Source of the DNA: Periconia sp. R9002
Lineage: Eukaryota; Ascomycota; Dothideomycetes; Pleosporales; Periconiaceae
NCBI GenBank assembly: GCA_023627715.1
Contig: JAMAHW010000086.1
Location: 1 to 64,000 of the forward strand
Direction of reading: 5' to 3'
DNA length: 64,000 nucleotides
Both the position numbers and the translations under genes were made by a program. Shown here in pieces: positions 1 to 10,569 of this stretch. Numbering within the stretch: position 1 is the stretch's first letter; each line of letters starts with the position of its first letter. Below the pieces are notes generated by a model, which worked only from the letters and a program-made list of their open reading frames with translations, searched no databases and had not been told where the DNA came from.

Positions 1-720
1 ACTCTTTATAATAAATATATACTATTATTTAAAAATATTAATATATTTTTTTATATAAAATAAAAAAAAATAAAAAAATTATATATTATAAATATAATAT
101 TAAAAAATACCTTATATTATATAATAATCTATATAGGTATAGTTACTCTATCTCTACTTACGCTTTAACTACCTCTACCTAACTTATACCTATATATTAA
201 TTACCTCTACTTAACTTTTACCTATATATTATATAACTTCTACTCTACCTCTATCTAAGCTTTAACTATTTTAATTTAACTCCTATTTACGCTTTAACTA
301 CCCTAACTTAACTCTAGCCTAACCTAGTAGGTATACCCTACCTATTTACTAGCCTAGTTTACTAATAAATAAGTACTATATAGGTATATATACTACTCTT
401 TATATACTTACTATAACTTATAATATTACTTTACTATAACTATATAGCTCTACTATAACTACTATTATTATAGTATTTTTAAAAAAATAATTAGCGTAAA
501 AAATAATTTATTTTTACTAGTATTTTATTACTAAAATAGTAACTAGTGTTAATACTATAACTAATTTCACTAATTAATTGCGAAAAAGAAGACACTTTAA
601 TTACTAAAATAGTAATTTATTCTTTTTTTTAAATATAGCTAAGAAATATAGGGGGGGGTATGGTTTTATAAAAACGACTATATTAGCCTAGGCGCAATTT
701 ATTTAATAAGGCAAACCCTC
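1..720. repeat. Extremely AT-rich, probably RIP-degraded DNA
   Basis: The block is dominated by A/T runs and TA dinucleotides, with variants of short words such as CCTAACCTA, TAGGTATA and CTTTAACTA recurring between about 130 and 440. No open frame of useful length is visible. This composition fits a transposon or repeat erased by C-to-T mutation, which is known in filamentous ascomycetes. The original element cannot be named. No TTAGGG-type telomere repeat is present. Normal composition resumes sharply after about 720. Confidence 0.7.
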
Positions 721-962
721 TAATATTGACACTTGTTGCGGCACAGCTGAGGGCTGACTCGTTGGGTCGCGACCTGATATGTCAACTCTCTGTGCTTGTA
801 CAACGCGGTCGTAGTACTAGAGTTCTTGGTTGGAATCCCTTAATTATTCGCACTGGGCCCTCGGCTACCACCCATTCGCTTAAAGTTAATATGAACTGGC
901 GCGGCATCGCTTTATCTTCCTGGGCGCATGGTGATGATTTGAAGAGTTTGTACTACGTTTCG

Positions 963-2147
963 ATGGTAGAAGTAATCTCTTCTAAACCGTACTTGATGGC
1001 CGCTCTTGCGGGCTTTGCCATGTTTCTCCTTTGGCGGCTGTACTGATTTACTATTGTACCCCTAATTTATCCGAACGATCTAAAGGAGTATCCCTATTGG
1101 ATACTTATTATAGGTATGTGTTCTCTTCAATCAATATCTTATTTCAATAGTATATGAACATCGCCGTGGGGATAAATGCTTTGACTGTTACTAAGACTTT
1201 GTAGCCTACCTCCGCTCCTTCTTTAAGAATTCTAGTTAACTGCTCGACGACGCGAGAAGATACTTTAAAGATAACCGTGACGTATACGCTCTCACCGTCG
1301 CTGGCTAAACCTGGTATATTCTTATATCTCCTCGTGATGTAGCCTTGGTGTACAAAATTAATAACGGGTTGCTGTCGTACGATATCTTTGTGGAAGAGGT
1401 CATGGGAAGGATTGGAGTCTCTAAAGATGGGGTGCGCAAGGCCTACCAACAGTAAGATGGAGATGGCAAGACGTATAAGCACCTCGTACTCTTGTGTAAA
1501 GAGTATTAAATCACCTAGTTGAGTCCGGGTGCGAAATTTGATGTCTTGTGAATACAGCAATAGATTACATCTTGAAGCATACCAGCTGGAGCTCTGTGAT
1601 TGATAAGCGCGACAACTCCATACTGCAGCAGGAGAAGGGTGTCACCGTGTCCCTGTACCGTTTCATATCCGAGATTTTTATCGGATTCGGCCAGGAGGCA
1701 TATTTTGGAAAAACACTGAGCGAAATCGAACCACTTATGATTCCTGATTTCATGACATTTGATAAACTAGCCTGGCAGGTGTTATACCAATACCCAAGCT
1801 TCATGTGCGGCGAGATGCTAGGGGCTAAGGCGAGGATGCAGGCGGCCTTCGAACGTTACTTCTCTATGCCAGTGGACAAACGCAGCGATGCTGCATGGAT
1901 GATTCGGACTTTGGAAAATGATATGAGACGACTTGATCTGTCTCTTCCTGACATGTCCCTGTTTTACTTCCAATTGTACTGGAGGTAAGTTAATTTTCTT
2001 GTCATCAACTTATCCTGAATCTTCTTTTGATTTCAAGTATTCCATCACGCTAACAGCAGCAGTATATGCGGGAACATCAAAAAAGGGTCCTTTTGGATGT
2101 TCTGTTATATGCTCGTCAACCCACCCCTGCTCTCGCTTATCCGCTAA
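963..2147 (+). pseudogene. Cytochrome P450 pseudogene with RIP-like stop codons
   Basis: The N-terminal half of a fungal cytochrome P450 can be followed through three exon-like blocks. The first, from an ATG at 963, encodes a membrane anchor (PYLMAALAGFAMFLLWRLY) and a proline-rich stretch containing DLKEYPYWILIIG, and ends at a GTATGT donor at 1114. The second starts near 1205 and includes WYILISPRDVALVY and later AAWMIRTLENDMRRL. The third starts at 2063, after an intron beginning at 1986, and encodes the I-helix region (KKGPFWMFCYMLVNPPLLSL). In-frame stops lie at 1044 (TGA), 1237, 1306, 1453 and 1507 (TAA) and 1516 (TAG), there is a one-base frameshift near 1546-1549, and a TAA at 2145 ends the frame. 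Each stop is one C-to-T step from CAA, CAG or CGA. The heme-binding half is absent. The open frame on the opposite strand at 1144-1560 is a shadow of this relic. Confidence 0.85.
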
Positions 2148-2168
2148 CAGACCTCCCACCAATACATT

Positions 2169-4013
2169 TTAGGTAAAGAATTCTTCCCATTGTCTAATCA
2201 TATCTTCTAAAACGCAGACGACATCCGTATATACAGCACCTCTCAAGCCCTCGTCATTCAGATCGTTACCAGAGGAGAAATCGCAGTCGATGCATTGACG
2301 CGTCAATCTGATGTATTTTTTGCCCAGCAAAGCCAAAAGCAATGGTTTTTCCGTTAGGAGTTTCCGGGCACTTATGACGCGGTGTGGTGTTATGTCGGCT
2401 TCGAGTTCCGAGATATCCTTTCTGCAGCCAATTTCAACAAGTGCTACACCCAATTTTGCGAGGGTTATGTTACGAATCCCATACATATAATTTAACTGAC
2501 CCTCTTCCTGTGGTTTCCTAAGTACTTTATTGGAACTCTGGGGGGGGGATCGGGTGCTGAGATGCAAGGTTTGTAGAGCCTCGTTGATATCTTCACTGGA
2601 GGCGTGATCCCCCTTCCTGAAGCATGAGATATCGCTTAGATTCCAGTCCGTACTAAGCCACGCAGTCGAGTGATACTGCAACACGGCTGTTGCCAATCTA
2701 AGCGCCATTTTCAATTGGTGCAGAATCTGGAGCTTTTCCAGTATGCTGTCGACTGGCCTCGATATCCTCTTCCGGGGATCTTGGGGTATTTTAGGTCTTC
2801 TCAATTTTCCGGCGTCATAGAAGATGAACTTGAAATTTTTCGGTCGCTCGCTCATCTCAAGATATCCCAGGCATGAACCATTGCTATCAGCTGTGAGGCA
2901 AAAGCTGTGTAAATGGCAACAAAAACTTGGGATGGTCTTGAGATTATGCATAACGGAAGATGGATTTTGTAGCTCTATTTTTGCTTCGGATGAAGTGTTA
3001 CTCAATGATGACTGAGCTCTAATTGGTTCCTGCTCCATGCTCTCAGCGAAACGTACTTTTTGTGCCACCTTTGCCAGATCCCTGGATGGTGGAGAAGACG
3101 ATAGAGGTGATAGAAGTATCCCGGCATGATGTGATGTGGCGGGCGTGCTAATGAAAGTGAGTGGCTGCTTCGATATCAATCCCTTTGATTCATCTTTGGT
3201 GATAGACTGAACATGTAGCCATACAGGCTCTTCGTCTCTTGTCTTCAGACCATTTGCCGAGTCATTTCTGTGACAGGCAATAACAATGTCCAGTTTAGTG
3301 GTTCCGTACTCAGCGTATGCGTCAAGAGATAGCTTCGCTTGGTGACCAATATGAGAAACATTTGTGCATGTCCAAGATTCATGCAAGGATTCATAGAGTC
3401 CCTGAGAAGCGATTTGTGTATCTTTGAAGCGATGAGGAGCACTTCTTCTGCGCAAGGTATGATAGGAATCGTTGCGGTGCTTTTGCATTTTGTATCTTTG
3501 TTGGCGCAGCAATCCAATTTTGATGTTCCATTGGTCCAATTCGTCCAACCATTTTCGATAATCGTTCTCCCTGATTGCTACATTGAAAGCTTGTTGCATT
3601 CGTTTCAACGTACCGAGATCGCGATCGACATCACGCAGCTCTTCTAATCGAGCTTGCATTTTTTGTAATACGTTGCGGATGTGCGCCACGACCTGTTCGC
3701 AGGTCTCGTAATCTCTTTCCAGAAATTCTCGGAAGCGTTGCTCTAATGGTAGCCTAACCCAACCCTCATGCTTAGGGTCCTCTACCATATCCGAGAGCTC
3801 CCAGGCATCCTCAACGACAGCCTCTAACAAAAGTTGGCATTCGTTAGCAAAGTTTGTTGCTGCGACTCTGCAGCGTAGTCGAACATCCTGCACTACCTGG
3901 GCGTAGTGTGTCAAGGCCTGTAATCGATCTCTTGTTCCTCGGTATGTCTTTATTATCTCAACGATGATGGGCACAATGCCAACCACAAGGCCGGCAGTTT
4001 CAATTCCAGTCAT
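2169..4013 (-). CDS. DUF7580-family protein with HeLo-like N-terminus
   Basis: This intact single-exon gene encodes 614 residues. The start (MTGIETAGLVVGIVPIIVEI) is a short hydrophobic helix of the kind that begins many fungal HeLo/NLR-associated proteins. A helical region with acidic and arginine-rich coiled-coil character follows to about residue 200. A serine-rich middle leads to a C-terminal DUF7580 region with recognisable blocks NITLAKLGVALVEIG (about 505-520) and LALLGKKYIRLTRQCIDCDF (about 560-580). DUF7580 is common and expanded in filamentous ascomycetes; its biochemical role is not established, and a degenerate kinase-like fold has been my reading of the C-terminal pattern, not a proven fact. 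It ends 22 bases after the P450 relic and is transcribed towards it. Unlike its neighbours it has no internal stops. Confidence 0.7.
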   Translation of the reverse strand: MTGIETAGLVVGIVPIIVEIIKTYRGTRDRLQALTHYAQVVQDVRLRCRVAATNFANECQLLLEAVVEDAWELSDMVEDPKHEGWVRLPLEQRFREFLERDYETCEQVVAHIRNVLQKMQARLEELRDVDRDLGTLKRMQQAFNVAIRENDYRKWLDELDQWNIKIGLLRQQRYKMQKHRNDSYHTLRRRSAPHRFKDTQIASQGLYESLHESWTCTNVSHIGHQAKLSLDAYAEYGTTKLDIVIACHRNDSANGLKTRDEEPVWLHVQSITKDESKGLISKQPLTFISTPATSHHAGILLSPLSSSPPSRDLAKVAQKVRFAESMEQEPIRAQSSLSNTSSEAKIELQNPSSVMHNLKTIPSFCCHLHSFCLTADSNGSCLGYLEMSERPKNFKFIFYDAGKLRRPKIPQDPRKRISRPVDSILEKLQILHQLKMALRLATAVLQYHSTAWLSTDWNLSDISCFRKGDHASSEDINEALQTLHLSTRSPPQSSNKVLRKPQEEGQLNYMYGIRNITLAKLGVALVEIGCRKDISELEADITPHRVISARKLLTEKPLLLALLGKKYIRLTRQCIDCDFSSGNDLNDEGLRGAVYTDVVCVLEDMIRQWEEFFT

Positions 4014-4212
4014 TGAGATTGTTCAAAAATTTGTATTGTTTGCTAGGTGGAATCTCCACGAACACTGGCTGGGAAACAGGTGAGTCGACGTGGCAGTCGT
4101 GCGGGGTTCGAGACTGAAAAATTCTCACCGGTCAAACCTCAGCCTGATCACCCCGCCATCCATTCATCCTATTTCTGAGCTCTCCTTCTTCATAGGCCTT
4201 ATACTACATTCA

Positions 4213-5991
4213 ATGTCCAGCGGAACAATGTCTTCTGAATATACTCACCCTTCGCTATCCCCGGTCAGGCTTGATGCAATCCAACAATGGCAAAAACAAA
4301 CACAGTCAGAACAGGAGACAGCAACCATCATTGCATCCTTGCATGGAAATGTTCTTGATGGCCTCAAACTTCTTGTGCAAGAGGTTCAAACAAAGACTCC
4401 CAGAACTCAATCTGCCCGCTTCTTAGAAGAAAGCATTGCTACCTTATTCTTTTGGGGACAAGACTTCCAAGTACCAGAAGGATCACTAGACTCAGCTCTT
4501 CAATATTCGCATCGTCTACGTGATACCGTTCTTTTGATTCTGATATCTTTGGGTGAGATCCTACATTACGGTATAATAACATAAGAGCTTATCACAATGC
4601 GGTTATTGACGTGTTGTAGGCCTCTCGTATCTCCTATCAGATCACACAAAGCGAGAACATTCATCCAAGATTTCCAGAATGAGTACACTCATCGAGCAAG
4701 CGCGTTTTATTCTCGCGGAGCCTTTGGAGATAGCAGATCTGACAGGCTATGACATTTCTGATATCTGCTTATCCATGTACAATAAAGTTGAGAGTCTCAG
4801 CATCTTAAGCACGAGTCTTGAAACACCTGCCGAAGATAAAACTGTAGAAGAGGAGGTACGGAAGGCGACTGAGTCGTATGATCGGCCCGTCCACCAACAC
4901 TATTCTGATATAGTCAGAACTCGGTTCCCGCTGGCAGATCATGGTGTAGTTGAACACTGTGGTACATTAAATTGGGCTCGATATCACCATCTTCAGATGT
5001 TACAAGAGGGCAATCTGGAAGCAGGCTTGAGTGGCAAAAATGGCGACGAGAAATCTACATTTCATGACTCGGGAATCGGTAGCTCTTGTGCCAAAAAAGA
5101 GGAGTACGCGGCAACAGTGATATCAAGCATAGCAGAAGGGAGTCACAAAAGAATGCCCCGATTGCCGGCAAAAGCTCGAGCTGGCAAATCTTTTGAATGC
5201 GAAATATGCAAAAGAATATTACAGATACGAACCACTAAACTTTGGAGGTAAACTATTATTAAATCCCCAGAAGTAAAGTTGAAACTAATTTTTATGGTAG
5301 AGAGCACGTTTTTGAAGACATTCGCGCATACTCATGCGTTCTGGGAGACTGTTTCACCGGCCGCACATGGTTCGAAGACAAGAACGCGATGAAAGACCAC
5401 TTGCAACATCAACACGGTATCAAAGAGAATACATCGGAAATAACATGTCCTTTGTGTTTACAAAATACTGGTGGTGGTCTTAGTCGTATTTCGATTCATC
5501 TTTTCCAACATATGGAAGAGATCGCTTTAGTCGTTCTCCCGCAAGAGGCAGGCCTGTCGGAGAGTTCTGCCGGGCATTCGGTCGATGAAATACCCGAATT
5601 TCATATAGACACTCCCGAACCTTTGCATCCATATGATTTTCCACATTTGTTCGATGAAACTACCGAACTCCACCGGAGTGAATCTAGCCCTTCTCCGAAT
5701 CGTCGTCGAGCGAATTCAGATGTAGGAGATGAATTGGAATGCAAGTTTCCTGATTGCAGGGCAAGATTTCATGGAGAGTATCGAAAATCAAATCTGGCAC
5801 GACATATCCGACTCCGCCATGATCGTGGTGGCCGAACTTATACTTGCGAGGGTGGATGCGGGAAGATATTCAATCGGCAGGATGCACGGATGAAGCATTA
5901 TAGGAGACAGCATCCGCATCTAGGAACTGTGCCACCAATTCCGTCAAAGTTGTTCCCATCTGAAAATCCAAATACGACAGAATTAGCTTAA
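4213..5991 (+). CDS. C2H2 zinc-finger protein (three exons)
   Basis: The model joins 4213-4552, 4620-5247 and 5301-5991; the lengths sum to 553 codons with correct phases. Introns are GTGAGA...TAG and GTAAAC...TAG. The N-terminal half is helical (LRDTVLLILISLGLSYLL across the first junction; ISDLTGYDIS-like block near residue 160). The C-terminal half carries a cysteine pair CEICKRILQI, a CVLGDC...HLQHQH finger-like block, CPLCLQNTGGGLSRISIHLF, and two clear C2H2 fingers at about residues 475-535 (CKFPDC...HIRLRH and CEGGCGKIF...HYRRQH). This layout is typical of fungal multi-finger proteins of unknown target; nuclear DNA binding is inferred. An earlier in-frame ATG at 4090 exists, but the ATG at 4213 gives the more family-like start. 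It is read divergently from the DUF7580 gene; the ORFs are separated by about 200 bp. Confidence 0.75.
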
Positions 5992-6387
5992 ACCTAACTA
6001 TAACTTACTACTAAAAAAGACTTAAGTTAGAGTTAAGCTATCAAAAGTGTTTTCTTCTTCGTAATTGATTGGTGTAATCAGTCACAGTATCAACTGGTTC
6101 GAATCTTAGGTAACGTCCTTGGCTGGAGTCTGGTAGAGTTAAGCTATAACTACAATACTACGTAACCCAACCTAACCTAACTATAACCTATACCTATTTA
6201 TAAGCCTAATCCTATCGCTAGTCGGTGGTTATGTTGCAGAAGTCCCTTCTATATATCAATACCTCAAGCACTATCAATCAATGTAACCGTCCACATCACA
6301 TCACTAACTCATCACATGATCGTGCTCCTGCATGATAAGCGAAGCTTGCTGGACTTCAATGAACGCAGTAAATTCTTAGCTAACAAG
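5992..6387. other. AT-rich gap with tRNA-like box and direct repeats
   Basis: This gap holds TA-rich words like those at the left end of the window (TAACCTAACTATAACC near 6170). It contains a sequence resembling a tRNA B box (GGTTCGAATCT at 6096-6106) preceded by TGGTGTAATCAG at about 6070, which resembles an A box. The 12-base word GAGTTAAGCTAT occurs twice, near 6029 and 6136, flanking the box pair. The A-to-B spacing is too short for a functional tRNA, so a degraded tRNA-derived element is the most that can be suggested. Confidence 0.3.
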
Positions 6388-7323
6388 TCAATAGTCGAGC
6401 TGATGAGAGAACGTCTTCAAATACTTCATACCAGTATCACACATAATAGTTACAATTGCCGCAGTAGGTCCCAGACGCTCTGCAAGACGCAAAGCCGCTG
6501 TAACATTAGCTCCAGTCGATGTCCCACAGAAAAGTCCTTCCTCTCTCGCCAAACGAAATGCCATTGCTCGAGCCTCGTCAGTAGAGACTCGCTCGATCTC
6601 ATCCGCCACACCGTCATACCATAACGGCACGATGTACCCCGCCCCAGTACCATCAATCTTATGCGATCCAGACGGACCTCCAGAAAGAACAGCCGATTCA
6701 GCAGGCTCCACTGCAACACATGTGATGCGCTTGTTTCGCTGTCGCAAAGCTTCCGAGGTAGCACGGAAAGATGCAGACGAGCCAACACTCTACACAAATC
6801 CGTCGATTCGGCCATCAGTCTGCTCCCAAATCTCATTCGCGAGTTTTACGTACGCCTCAAGCTGATCAGTATTATCCATCTGTGCTGTGATGTAGGTTCC
6901 CATCTCTTCTGCAATGCGATGTGCCTCACGGATCATGTCTTTTGTGAGCTTCTCCGTCTGTTTGCCATTTTCGCTAGGCAAGATAGTTAAGTTGGCGCCG
7001 AGGAGCTTCATATGGTCTAATTTCTCCTTCGAGAAGGCATCCGAAGAGACAAGGTGGAGTGGGTAGTTTTTCACAGTGCAGATTAATGCAAGTGACACAC
7101 CCGTGCTGCCACCTGTGTATTTGACGACGGCACCTCCAGGCTTCAGTCGTCCATCGGCTTCTGCCGCTGAAATCATTGCCAACGCCATCCGATCTTTCAT
7201 GCTTCCTGTCGGATTCTGACTCTCAATTTTTAACAGGATGCGGGCTCCGTTACGAGGGGTAACATGGCGCAGCTCCAGGATTGGTGTGTTTCCAATTGTA
7301 TCCAGAATTGTGTTCAAAGGCAT
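6388..7323 (-). pseudogene. Cysteine synthase-like (O-acetylserine sulfhydrylase) with one in-frame TAG
   Basis: One continuous frame of 312 codons matches the fold-type II PLP enzymes that make cysteine from O-acetylserine and sulfide. The start MPLNTILDTIGNTPILEL, the PLP-lysine block NPTGSMKDRMALAM, the substrate loop YTGGSTGVSLA (family usual: TSGNTG) and the phosphate-binding GTSTGANVTAALRLA are present, and the length is normal. At 6790-6792 the frame meets a TAG directly after GRIDGFV, where relatives usually have Gln (F-V-Q-S-V-G); the reading continues unbroken beyond it. CAG to TAG is a single C-to-T change. The stop would remove the C-terminal 134 residues, including the glycine-rich PLP phosphate site. 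Splicing around the stop was considered, but the surrounding residues are conserved. It is probably a recent pseudogene; readthrough or a base error is possible. Confidence 0.8.
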
Positions 7324-7947
7324 TGTGTAATGTCACGTATGAGGGTGGATGTAGACGTGCTAGCACTAATTCAATTATGGAAGAATTTGGAGACGTAAGA
7401 AATAATTTTTCAGTGATTTGGAGGAGAGAAAAGAGGCTGGTGTAATATAAATGCCCAAAGGTAGAGCATTGCTCTTGAAAATATCATTGATGGCGAGTGT
7501 AACAAAGTGGGCCGCTGTATGGAATCGTTAGGCTTCGGGCTCCACAGCGTTTGGAATTATTTAGATACTTTGGAATCATTTGAGTAATGGTCCCACACTT
7601 AAATTATCTTCAAGCAATCATTGGAGAAATACTTTAGTCAGATCGCCTAGCAGCCCAATCAAACGTAACTTGGCTAGGCAGAAGAGTAGCGACTAGAGCA
7701 ATGACTGCCTAGGTACATCACAATGTATGTAGACCCTGCCCTTCCGGTGGTCCGTGATATTCCGCATAAGTCTTAACTACCATTGATAACTCTTAATCAC
7801 AGGATTGTGATCATCCCTCCTTTAACAACATTCTATCTGAAGCACATTAGCCGTCAACTCAATCGTTGCAAGATTCAAAATTTGATTTCCCCGAACTCGC
7901 TGGCACGAATCCACACGCCCCGCAGAATGTTCACTAATCCCGTATCA
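7324..7947. promoter_or_regulatory. Divergent intergenic region between the PLP-enzyme and bZIP genes
   Basis: The two flanking genes are transcribed away from each other, so this stretch should hold both promoters. No gene, repeat or RNA was recognised. An in-frame ATG at 7783 would extend the bZIP protein, but the extension is not family-like. Confidence 0.4.
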
Positions 7948-9136
7948 ATGGTCGAGACTCCCAAGACTGCAGAGCCAAATCCTAGACCGGGCAATAATGG
8001 TGACTCCGGGACCGCAGCGCAGGATTATAATTCTCGCTTTAGCACCGCCTATGACCGAAGGCGCGAACAGGTACGACGGGCACAAAAGTTAGTCAATTTT
8101 GGGCGCGTGCATTTAATCATGATTAACTGTTCTCGCATTCAGAAAGCATAGAGAAAAGAATCAAAATTACTATCGGACCCTTGAAGATGAGCTTCACCGG
8201 CTTCATGATCTGCTGACCGGAGAGGCTGACAAACTTTGGAATCTTCGTTGTGAAAATGAAGTCCTTCGGAATATCATAGCTCTTCATTCGATACAGACCC
8301 CAGTCGGCTTGTCGCTGCCAAAGCCATCATTGGCCGAGGTGACGTACATTGACAATGATGGTGATCCCCAGTTCCTACAGGTCAAGATGTCGGATTATGA
8401 GCATGGTTCGCATCACTCCATCTCCCACATAGCGCGTCCCAATCCGGACGAACATACGCACATGGATACGCATATCTCATCTGGGCAATTCAGCGGTCCC
8501 CAAAGCCCATTTCCCGAAGCAAGGTAAGATAACAAGTAGCACTTCAGCTCAAAACAGAATTGTCCACTAAGAAAATATTAACTCCAGTCTCAGGCATGAA
8601 CCGAACCTTATACAGATGGGTGTTGACTTTGTTCTATTGTGAGCATCCCATAATGATATTTCATTACAATGACTAATCTGGCAGTCTGGAATGACCCTGC
8701 CTGTTTCACACCCGTTCTCCAAATGCCGACGAGCCGTCTGGCCATGCAATGTCCATGCAAGGAATGCTACTCTCAGGAGCCCCACAGGATCTGCATGATC
8801 ATGCTGCCTGGACAGTTTCTGCTCAGCAACTAGATCGACTATTCAAGCTTTCGGGCTGTCTAGGACTCGATGGTTACATCACGCCTGTGCAGGCATGGAA
8901 TCGAATAACCTCCCGCTTTAAAATTGCCCAGATTGAGCCGGCAAAGCTGGAAATGTTGAGAGGTGCGATGGTTCCTCATATCAAATGCTATGGGTAAGTA
9001 GAACTTCCAATACTGAGTATTAAGATATCTCTCATGCTCAACGTCAGTTTGTACCTCGTCTGACCACATTCGTAGGTTTGGTGCCACTGTAGAGGAAGAA
9101 GTTTTCGAAAGGTTGCTTGGTGAGGCCTTCAGATAG
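7948..9136 (+). pseudogene. bZIP transcription factor gene with one in-frame TGA
   Basis: Five exons (7948-8087, 8143-8523, 8588-8638, 8685-8993, 9076-9136) join in phase to 314 codons. The basic region spans the first junction (DRRREQVRRAQ then KKHREKNQNYY), followed by a leucine-zipper helix with LEDELHRLHDLL and ENEVLRNIIALH. The C-terminal domain is the one found in fungal AP-1-like bZIP proteins: LSGCLGLDGYITPVQAW and then CYGFGATVEEEVFERLL across the last intron. In exon 4 the codon at 8692-8694 is TGA, in the context L-E-stop-P-C-L-F-H, where relatives carry Arg or His before Pro-Cys. CGA to TGA is one C-to-T change. The DNA-binding half could still be made; the conserved C-terminal domain would be lost. 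The start could also be the ATG at 7927. It is probably a recently disabled regulator of the neighbouring cluster. Confidence 0.75.
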
Positions 9137-9289
9137 TGAATGCAGATAATTTTCCTCATTTCTGCATATCGTTCTTGGTCCAAATTAAGGTCCTTTGACT
9201 CGATAGCAATCCTGGACTTGTGCGATTTAAGCGAAAACCCGTTTGTGGTCCTGACTCGAGGGTGTCATCGGGCTACGAGAAGGAGAGAT

Positions 9290-10019
9290 ATGCAGGACGC
9301 AACCTCCCTCGTCCTCCTTCACTGCCTTCTATCGTCCGAAGATATTGCTCCTGTCCTTCATGCTATCGACTTCAAGTCCTACTTCCGGGGCGAGATCAAC
9401 TGTATACCTGCCGAATTTGGCATTTTGCGGGCAAGTAAAGACGCCAAATTGCTAGGAACGAGGTTTCAGATTCGTGAAAAAGCATCATGGTGTCCGTTCA
9501 GCTGTCTAGTCGAGGCCTCCCTCGACTTCTCCAACTTGCACTCCAATGAAGATGCGCACTGCACCCTGATTGATTATTGCATGTGGTGTGGTTATGGCCC
9601 TGAAAGAGCGGGCTTAGCATATCGCATACATATTGAAGCGACGGCAATGACAAGCACTTGAGGTCGACTGTTGCTGCCCTTTGGGGAGATATTAAATTTC
9701 TTAGAGGAGATTGATGCGATAAAGCTAGGCCTGTCGCCTCAATACCATGTCGGAGCCGTTGAACCGAGCCGCTTCGGCATCAAACTTGCCCGAAATTGGA
9801 TTAAAATCTGCAATGAACGACATGGGGAGCTTTGCATAATACCTGGACGGAGCCCCGAAGAACTTATTCCAGCGAAGGCATACGCATCTGTTTGCGATTG
9901 ACCTGGACAACTTGCACGTTCACGAACTTCCCGAAGGCTCAGAATATGTAGCTCCGAGCTGCTGCTGGCCTCAAGATAGTTATAGCGCGTTAGAAGACGC
10001 TTTATATTATGGAGGGTAG
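9290..10019 (+). pseudogene. HET-domain (heterokaryon incompatibility) gene relic
   Basis: The reading frame shows the N-terminal part of a fungal HET protein: HAIDFKSYFRGEI, LLGTRFQIREKASWCPF, and later LARNWIKICNERHGELC, which is the usual H-x5-C approach to the HET domain. The frame is interrupted by TGA at 9659-9661 (S-T-stop-G-R-L, one C-to-T step from CGA) and shifts frame near 9875-9879. It resumes as FAIDLDNLHVHELPEGSEYV (the block before the ALSYCWG motif) and ends at TAG 10017-10019, soon after the degraded motif (SCCWPQDSYSALEDAL). The rest of the HET domain is absent. HET proteins trigger cell death on contact between incompatible strains; this copy cannot encode one. Confidence 0.75.
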
Positions 10020-10569
10020 TATCACAGAATCACCCTACATTATGTGTATAGCAAGGGCACTTCTTTCCTTCCTTATAGCAACACTTGAGTATCTCACTAA
10101 TATTGGTCTGCCTTCTCCCCTCTTGATCGTGATGCGCTCTTACATGATGTAAGCTCTGCATGGCATTAGCCATCTTGAGCTGCCTTAATATAGCCTTTGG
10201 GCACTAGTCAATCATTGCACTCATTTTGTAGTTTGTGCCCCATTGGTCATGCAGAAGTGCGGCGGCGCAACCCTTTCAACCTCAGCTTGTGCACGCACAT
10301 CGGTCAAACCTGGTTGGTGCTTACAGTATTCCCCATTTAACACTCTGATAAATAAATTAGTATTTATAAGGCATTTGATCCTCTTACACTTCCCCACTTT
10401 GAGAACCTTCCAACTTCGCACAGTGCCTCTAATTGCTTTTCTACATTTCCATTTTTCTTAAGCACTGAGATTCGCCTCCTCTGACCAGAAGTTTTGAAGC
10501 CACTGGTTCAAAATGGATCTGAATCTTTCAATTTCAGGCAGGTATTCTTGTAGAAGTTGGTGACGTATC
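10020..10569. other. Gap between the HET and dehydratase relics
   Basis: No feature was recognised. An opposite-strand frame at 10458-10685 overlaps the dehydratase relic and has no family resemblance I can name. Confidence 0.4.

Noticed and set aside
1144..1560. Minus-strand frame of 138 codons with a hydrophobic segment
   Set aside because: It is the complement of the P450 relic; the plus strand has recognisable P450 motifs and splice sites.
3440..3465. Sequence with CTTCTGCG resembling the hairpin loop at 46969-47177
   Set aside because: It lies within the DUF7580 coding region and lacks flanking complementary stems.
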